From the NCBI GenBank assembly GCA_005788145.1, contig SXYY01000093.1:1-7664 (forward strand): a stretch of 7,664 nt of DNA, in the 5' to 3' direction. Below, in pieces: positions 5,113-7,664 of the stretch. Position numbers and translations under genes: made by a program. The first letter of the stretch is position 1. Each line of letters opens with the position of its first letter. Origin of the DNA: Bacteroidota bacterium. Its GTDB lineage: Bacteria; Bacteroidota; Bacteroidia; NS11-12g; UBA955. Below the pieces are notes generated by a model, which was given only the letters and a program-made list of their open reading frames with translations, searched no databases and was not told where the DNA came from.

Positions 5113-7400
5113 CGGCCCGAACCCCCCGTGAGTGGCAAGCCCAACAACTCCCGCAAACTTCTTGCGGCCACCGAATGGTAACCGGGCTCGGCCTGTAAAA
5201 ATATCTCCGTGGCCATCTCCTTGCCTTGGGCAAATGCCGGCTCATATTTCCCATCCTTCACCACGTATTGCGCCAACAACGCCTCGTAAATGGGCATCAA
5301 AAACTTCCTACGTCCCACCTTCAACAAAAAATCATGCATCGCTTGGTAGGCAGGTCTATAATCGCTCTGAATCGACAGCACAAACCAATCGCAGGCAATC
5401 TCCGCATTCTGTGTTTGGGTAAAATGAAAACGGGCATCCAAACCAGCCATCTCATCGCGCGATAACCTTCCGGGCGATCCATCAGCACGCGTATGAAACT
5501 TCCGCAGCAGGTGCAGCCAATGGTGCGTGGTAAACCCGCTGGTATCGATCACCGAGGCATCGCAAGGAATAGAACTTCCCGCATGCAGAGGCTCACCGCT
5601 GGCAAAATACTTGGAAACTTGCTGCTCTACCCGCTCAAACTCCTTGCTCTCCACTTTTGGAAACCCGCCCACCACTTGGGGGTTGGGCAAACCCTCGCCA
5701 TCAACCCAAGCGAAAACCAACGGCTCAAAATCACGCCAGGTCGGCAAAGGACGCAAGCCATTCCCGGTCACCGGGCTCTTTGAAGACGATGATCCAAGTT
5801 CCTTACCCGCAGCCTTCAGCTGCTTCTCGTGAAAAGCCTTCAAATCGGCCAAAAACAGGTCGGTGGTCACCGTGCCAAACGCGTATTTGCGAAAATGACC
5901 GTTCAAAAATTCGTCAAACGCCGCTCTGCCATACAATTGCTCCAACATCATCAGAAAGAAACGACCCTTCTCGTAAGCGATATCCGTGAGGCCCTCATCC
6001 GGATCGCGATCGCCCAAATGCAAGCGCAAATGAGAATCTTCCGGGGCTTCCTTTAGCATCCAACCCAAGGTTTTATCGAGTTCTCCCTTGCCCAACACCC
6101 GCAGCATATCGGCATAATTTTTACCATACAATTGCTCCATGATACGCGATTCCACATACACCGTAAACCCTTCGTTGAGCCAAAAATCGTCCCAGGTGCG
6201 ATTGGTTACCAGGTTTCCGCTCCAGCTATGAGCCAATTCATGGGCAAGCAAACTCACCAAACTTCTATCCCCCGCGATGATGGTGGGCGTGGCAAACGTC
6301 ACCACCGGATTTTCCATGCCCCCAAACGGGAAACTCGGCGGCAGCACCAGCACATTGTAATCGCCCCAAGCATATTCGCCAAACATTTCGCCGGCGGCAT
6401 CCACCATTTTTTGGAGGTCGGCAAATTCCCAAGCCGCTTTTTGTAGTAACTTGTGTTCGGCGTAAACCCCGGTATTTTTTCCGAGCGATTTGTATCCAAA
6501 CGAGCCTACGGCAATGGCCATGAGGTAGCTGGGGATGGGTTTTTTCTGTTCGAAGCGATGCACTTTGTTGTTCGATACGATATCACCCTCCGGGTTTCCG
6601 AGTTTCACGGCACTCATCACCACGTTGAAATCGGTGGGATTGATATCCGGATCTTCTACTCCGATGCAATCTGTTATGCTTGTTCTGCTGCCATTTGCGC
6701 CAACTGTTGCGGCGCCTGCGGCGCCGCACACCACCCTCACCTCCGAAGTATAAGTGAACCGAACGCTGGGTTTGTCCTGCAGCGGGATCCACGTGCGGGC
6801 GAGAATGGCCTGACTCTGACTAAACAAAAATGGATGAGTCTGATCGTAGGTTTGTGCGGGCGACAGCCATTGAAGCGCCCCGGCCGAAGGCCGGGTCTTG
6901 TAGTGAATCACAATCTTCGATTGTGACCGCGGAACCTCAATCTCCAGAGGTTTTCCAAACAACAACGTATCAGCAGAACCACTGCTCACCTCAAAAAGCA
7001 ACCCCTTCGCCCCGTTCCTTAACATACCCGATTTTTTATCAAAACTCCCCCCTGCATATACCCCCAACACATCCATGTCGCGGTGATCCAACAACAAAAT
7101 ATGATTCCCTGTAATCGGATTGAAATGATACGGTGGCACTGTTCCAGGCTTGCGATTATCACGCAAATACGCATGCACCAACGAATATTCTACCCAACCC
7201 TCGATGGTCTTATCGGCAAAATTCACCGCCAAACGCATATCCATGTGGGTAATCAAAAACTCCCCATCGTTCGCATAACTATGATGAATCAACGCCTGAC
7301 TGCCCTCACCAAAATAAGGTGATCTACCCCCACAAGCCCGCACATCGCCCATACCAAAAACCAGTAAAAGCAACCCCACAAATCCATGCAATTTTTCCAT
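5109..7400 (-). CDS. Exported M1 family zinc aminopeptidase, leukotriene A4 hydrolase-like
   Basis: A 763-residue protein that removes N-terminal residues from peptides, probably in the periplasm or on the envelope. An N-terminal hydrophobic segment (about 4-17) followed by V-R-A-C (C24) is an export signal. A lipobox is possible but R at -2 is unusual. The N-terminal beta domain includes S-A-G-A-L-Q-W (172-178) and the Q-S-Q-A-I segment (195-199). The catalytic domain has the GAMEN-type motif G-G-M-E-N (360-364), zinc ligands H387 and H391 of HELAH, E410 in N-E-G exactly 18 residues further on, and Tyr476 in Y-E-K-G. The C-terminal helical domain carries G-R-R-K-F (696-700), matching the human LTA4H segment whose Arg and Lys bind the substrate carboxylate. 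The ATG at 7400 is preferred over the in-frame TTG at 7407. About 30 extra residues (225-258, with C225 and C245) interrupt the usual V-x-V-P to L-M-S-A transition. A Ser-rich linker (about 533-550) precedes the C-terminal domain. It is the first gene of the operon with the PLP enzyme. Confidence 0.95.
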   Translation of the reverse strand: MEKLHGFVGLLLLVFGMGDVRACGGRSPYFGEGSQALIHHSYANDGEFLITHMDMRLAVNFADKTIEGWVEYSLVHAYLRDNRKPGTVPPYHFNPITGNHILLLDHRDMDVLGVYAGGSFDKKSGMLRNGAKGLLFEVSSGSADTLLFGKPLEIEVPRSQSKIVIHYKTRPSAGALQWLSPAQTYDQTHPFLFSQSQAILARTWIPLQDKPSVRFTYTSEVRVVCGAAGAATVGANGSRTSITDCIGVEDPDINPTDFNVVMSAVKLGNPEGDIVSNNKVHRFEQKKPIPSYLMAIAVGSFGYKSLGKNTGVYAEHKLLQKAAWEFADLQKMVDAAGEMFGEYAWGDYNVLVLPPSFPFGGMENPVVTFATPTIIAGDRSLVSLLAHELAHSWSGNLVTNRTWDDFWLNEGFTVYVESRIMEQLYGKNYADMLRVLGKGELDKTLGWMLKEAPEDSHLRLHLGDRDPDEGLTDIAYEKGRFFLMMLEQLYGRAAFDEFLNGHFRKYAFGTVTTDLFLADLKAFHEKQLKAAGKELGSSSSKSPVTGNGLRPLPTWRDFEPLVFAWVDGEGLPNPQVVGGFPKVESKEFERVEQQVSKYFASGEPLHAGSSIPCDASVIDTSGFTTHHWLHLLRKFHTRADGSPGRLSRDEMAGLDARFHFTQTQNAEIACDWFVLSIQSDYRPAYQAMHDFLLKVGRRKFLMPIYEALLAQYVVKDGKYEPAFAQGKEMATEIFLQAEPGYHSVAARSLRELLGLPLTGGSGR
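5763..5775 (-). repeat. Short GC inverted repeat in the aminopeptidase linker
   Basis: CCCGG (5763-5767) and CCGGG (5771-5775) are complements around TCA. They encode part of the S-P-V-T-G segment of the Ser-rich linker before the C-terminal domain. Only 5 bp long, so chance is likely. It is recorded because longer GC palindromes occur elsewhere in the same gene. Confidence 0.3.
6709..6727 (-). repeat. GC-only perfect palindrome at the start of the aminopeptidase insertion
   Basis: GCGGCGCC (6709-6716) pairs with GGCGCCGC (6720-6727) around the loop TGC, an 8-bp stem of G-C pairs only. It also contains two copies of the self-complementary GGCGCC. It encodes residues 225-231 (Cys-Gly-Ala-Ala-Gly-Ala-Ala), exactly where extra sequence begins relative to the LTA4H family pattern. 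Confidence 0.75.
6879..6895 (-). repeat. GC-only palindrome in the N-terminal domain of the aminopeptidase
   Basis: CCCGGCC (6879-6885) pairs with GGCCGGG (6889-6895) around the loop GAA, a 7-bp stem of G-C pairs only. On the coding strand the loop is TTC. It encodes residues 169-174 (Thr-Arg-Pro-Ser-Ala-Gly), just before the conserved A-L-Q-W motif. There is no T-tract, so it is not a terminator. Confidence 0.65.
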
Positions 7401-7406
7401 TTCCAA

Positions 7407-7414
7407 CAAAAATA
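7407..7414 (-). promoter_or_regulatory. Possible -7 element for the aminopeptidase operon
   Basis: Read on the minus strand the bases are TATTTTTG, a full match to the Bacteroidota -7 consensus TAnnTTTG. No clear TTG -33 element is seen at the usual distance. Transcription would start within a few bases of the ATG at 7400, giving an almost leaderless mRNA. The match may be fortuitous in this A/T-rich stretch, and an alternative promoter further upstream, overlapping the riboswitch region, is possible. Confidence 0.35.
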
Positions 7415-7426
7415 CAATGCAAACCC

Positions 7427-7434
7427 TATCTTTG
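7427..7434 (+). promoter_or_regulatory. -7 promoter element for the TPP-riboswitch transcript
   Basis: TATCTTTG matches the Bacteroidota TAnnTTTG element exactly. It would place the start of transcription at about 7438-7441, which coincides with the 5' strand of the riboswitch P1 stem. No convincing TTG is visible in the -33 position. The agreement with the riboswitch boundary is the main support. Confidence 0.65.
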
Positions 7435-7440
7435 TGGCAT

Positions 7441-7516
7441 CATTCGGGGTGCCTCTATCAGAGCGCTGAGATTATACCCGCCAACTTGATCAGGATAATG
7501 CCTGCGCAGGGAAATG
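7441..7516 (+). ncRNA. TPP riboswitch (THI element)
   Basis: The aptamer senses thiamine pyrophosphate and lowers expression of the gene behind it when TPP is plentiful. The conserved landmarks occur in order: CGGGGTGCC (7445-7453), a small CTCT/AGAG helix (7453-7456 with 7460-7463), GCTGAGAT (7465-7472), TACCC (7475-7479), AACTTGATCAGGATAATG (7483-7500) and CCTGCGCAGGGAA (7501-7513). P1 can form between CATTC (7441-7445) and GAAATG (7511-7516) with one bulge. The distal helix pairs CAGG (7491-7494) with CCTG (7501-7504). The element lies on the plus strand, 46 bases before the ATG at 7562, and is divergent from the aminopeptidase operon, which it should not regulate. No T-tract terminator lies between it and the gene, so control at translation seems more likely than premature termination. 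Confidence 0.95.
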
Positions 7517-7517
7517 T

Positions 7518-7536
7518 CACCGCCCCATCGGCAGTG
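7518..7536 (+). promoter_or_regulatory. First hairpin of the riboswitch expression platform (candidate)
   Basis: CAC (7518-7520) and GCC (7522-7524) can pair with GGC (7530-7532) and GTG (7534-7536), with one C-A mismatch and the loop CCATC. It directly follows P1 of the riboswitch. The structure is modest and its role is inferred from position only. Confidence 0.35.
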
Positions 7537-7540
7537 CTCC

Positions 7541-7561
7541 GGATGAAAAAACCATTCATCC
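7541..7561 (+). promoter_or_regulatory. Hairpin abutting the start codon of the TPP-regulated gene
   Basis: GGATGAA (7541-7547) pairs perfectly with TTCATCC (7555-7561) around a 7-base A-rich loop (7548-7554). Its 3' arm ends at the base before the ATG at 7562. It covers the ribosome-entry region and is a good candidate for the translational switch linked to TPP binding, but no competing pairing with the aptamer was established by eye. Confidence 0.55.
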
Positions 7562-7664
7562 ATGAAAAAAAACCTCCTTTTCACCCTGCTGTTCATCCTA
7601 CTGGGACCCGCTTTCAACAACCTATCGGCACAGCAAACCAATGCCAATAGCCCTGCAGCAAACA
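7562..7664 (+). CDS. 5' fragment of an exported protein under TPP-riboswitch control
   Basis: Only 34 full codons are in the window and the gene runs off its right end. The N terminus is Met-Lys-Lys-Asn, then a hydrophobic run (about 5-17), then N-L-S-A before Q24-Q25, a clear Sec signal peptide with the A-Q cleavage context common in Bacteroidota. The mature part begins with a polar Q/T/N/S/A stretch. A protein exported and placed directly behind a TPP riboswitch is most simply an outer-membrane TonB-dependent receptor or another surface component for thiamine or thiamine-precursor uptake, since TPP-regulated receptors of this kind are known in Bacteroidota. Nothing in the visible residues proves this. 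The ATG at 7562 is chosen over the ATG at 7543, which lies in another frame, gives no signal peptide and stops at 7650. Confidence 0.75.
   Translation, partial: MKKNLLFTLLFILLGPAFNNLSAQQTNANSPAAN

Noticed and set aside
6453..6926. A 157-codon plus-strand open frame opposite the aminopeptidase
   Set aside because: It lies wholly within conserved M1 coding sequence on the other strand, has no recognisable domain, and is Cys/His-rich only as a complement effect of the peptidase codons.
7543..7650. Alternative start ATG at 7543 for the gene after the riboswitch
   Set aside because: This frame gives a His/Pro-rich peptide without a signal sequence and stops at 7650, while the ATG at 7562 begins a typical signal peptide in an open frame.
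1..7664. CRISPR arrays, tRNA or rRNA genes, insertion sequences, phage or defence genes
   Set aside because: No regularly spaced direct repeats, cloverleaf or rRNA signatures, transposase motifs or terminal inverted repeats were seen on either strand.

Overview
The window looks like chromosomal DNA from a member of the Bacteroidota. The support is an IF-2 of the Bacteroidota type (long charged N-terminal linker with P-K-hydrophobic-L-x-K-I motifs), clustered DUF1573 secreted proteins, A-rich sequence rather than Shine-Dalgarno motifs before start codons, and a TAnnTTTG -7 promoter element at the right end. Genus and order cannot be fixed from this sequence. Base composition looks moderate, and nothing looks like a plasmid, phage or insertion sequence.

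Left part, plus strand (1-3350): the window opens inside infB (translation initiation factor IF-2, 5' end missing). After 42 bases without a visible terminator come two small genes for exported DUF1573 proteins, which share one base at their stop/start junction. A strong intrinsic terminator at 3322-3350 ends this unit. A third, larger gene follows (3418-4188) for an exported protein made of two DUF1573-like modules, the first of them degenerate.

Centre and right, minus strand (7400 down to 4189): a two-gene operon. An exported M1 metallopeptidase of the leukotriene A4 hydrolase/aminopeptidase type is followed, through a 4-base ATGA overlap, by a PLP-dependent enzyme of the ACC deaminase/D-cysteine desulfhydrase family. 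The operon converges on the third DUF1573 gene with no base between the two stop codons.

Right edge (7401-7664): a divergent intergenic region carries a TAnnTTTG element, a complete TPP riboswitch and two further hairpins. It leads into the first 34 codons of a signal-peptide-bearing protein cut by the window end. In Bacteroidota, TPP riboswitches often precede thiamine-related outer-membrane uptake genes, so this is probably the start of a thiamine or thiamine-precursor acquisition locus.

Most of the window is ordinary housekeeping and envelope biology. The points worth a second look are the cluster of four DUF1573 modules with varying CxC motifs, a 17-bp near-perfect hairpin inside the start of the desulfhydrase-like gene, an apparent ~30-residue insertion in the aminopeptidase that begins exactly at a GC-only palindrome, and the arrangement of hairpins between the TPP riboswitch and its start codon. 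No complete new system (defence, CRISPR, mobile element) could be supported.
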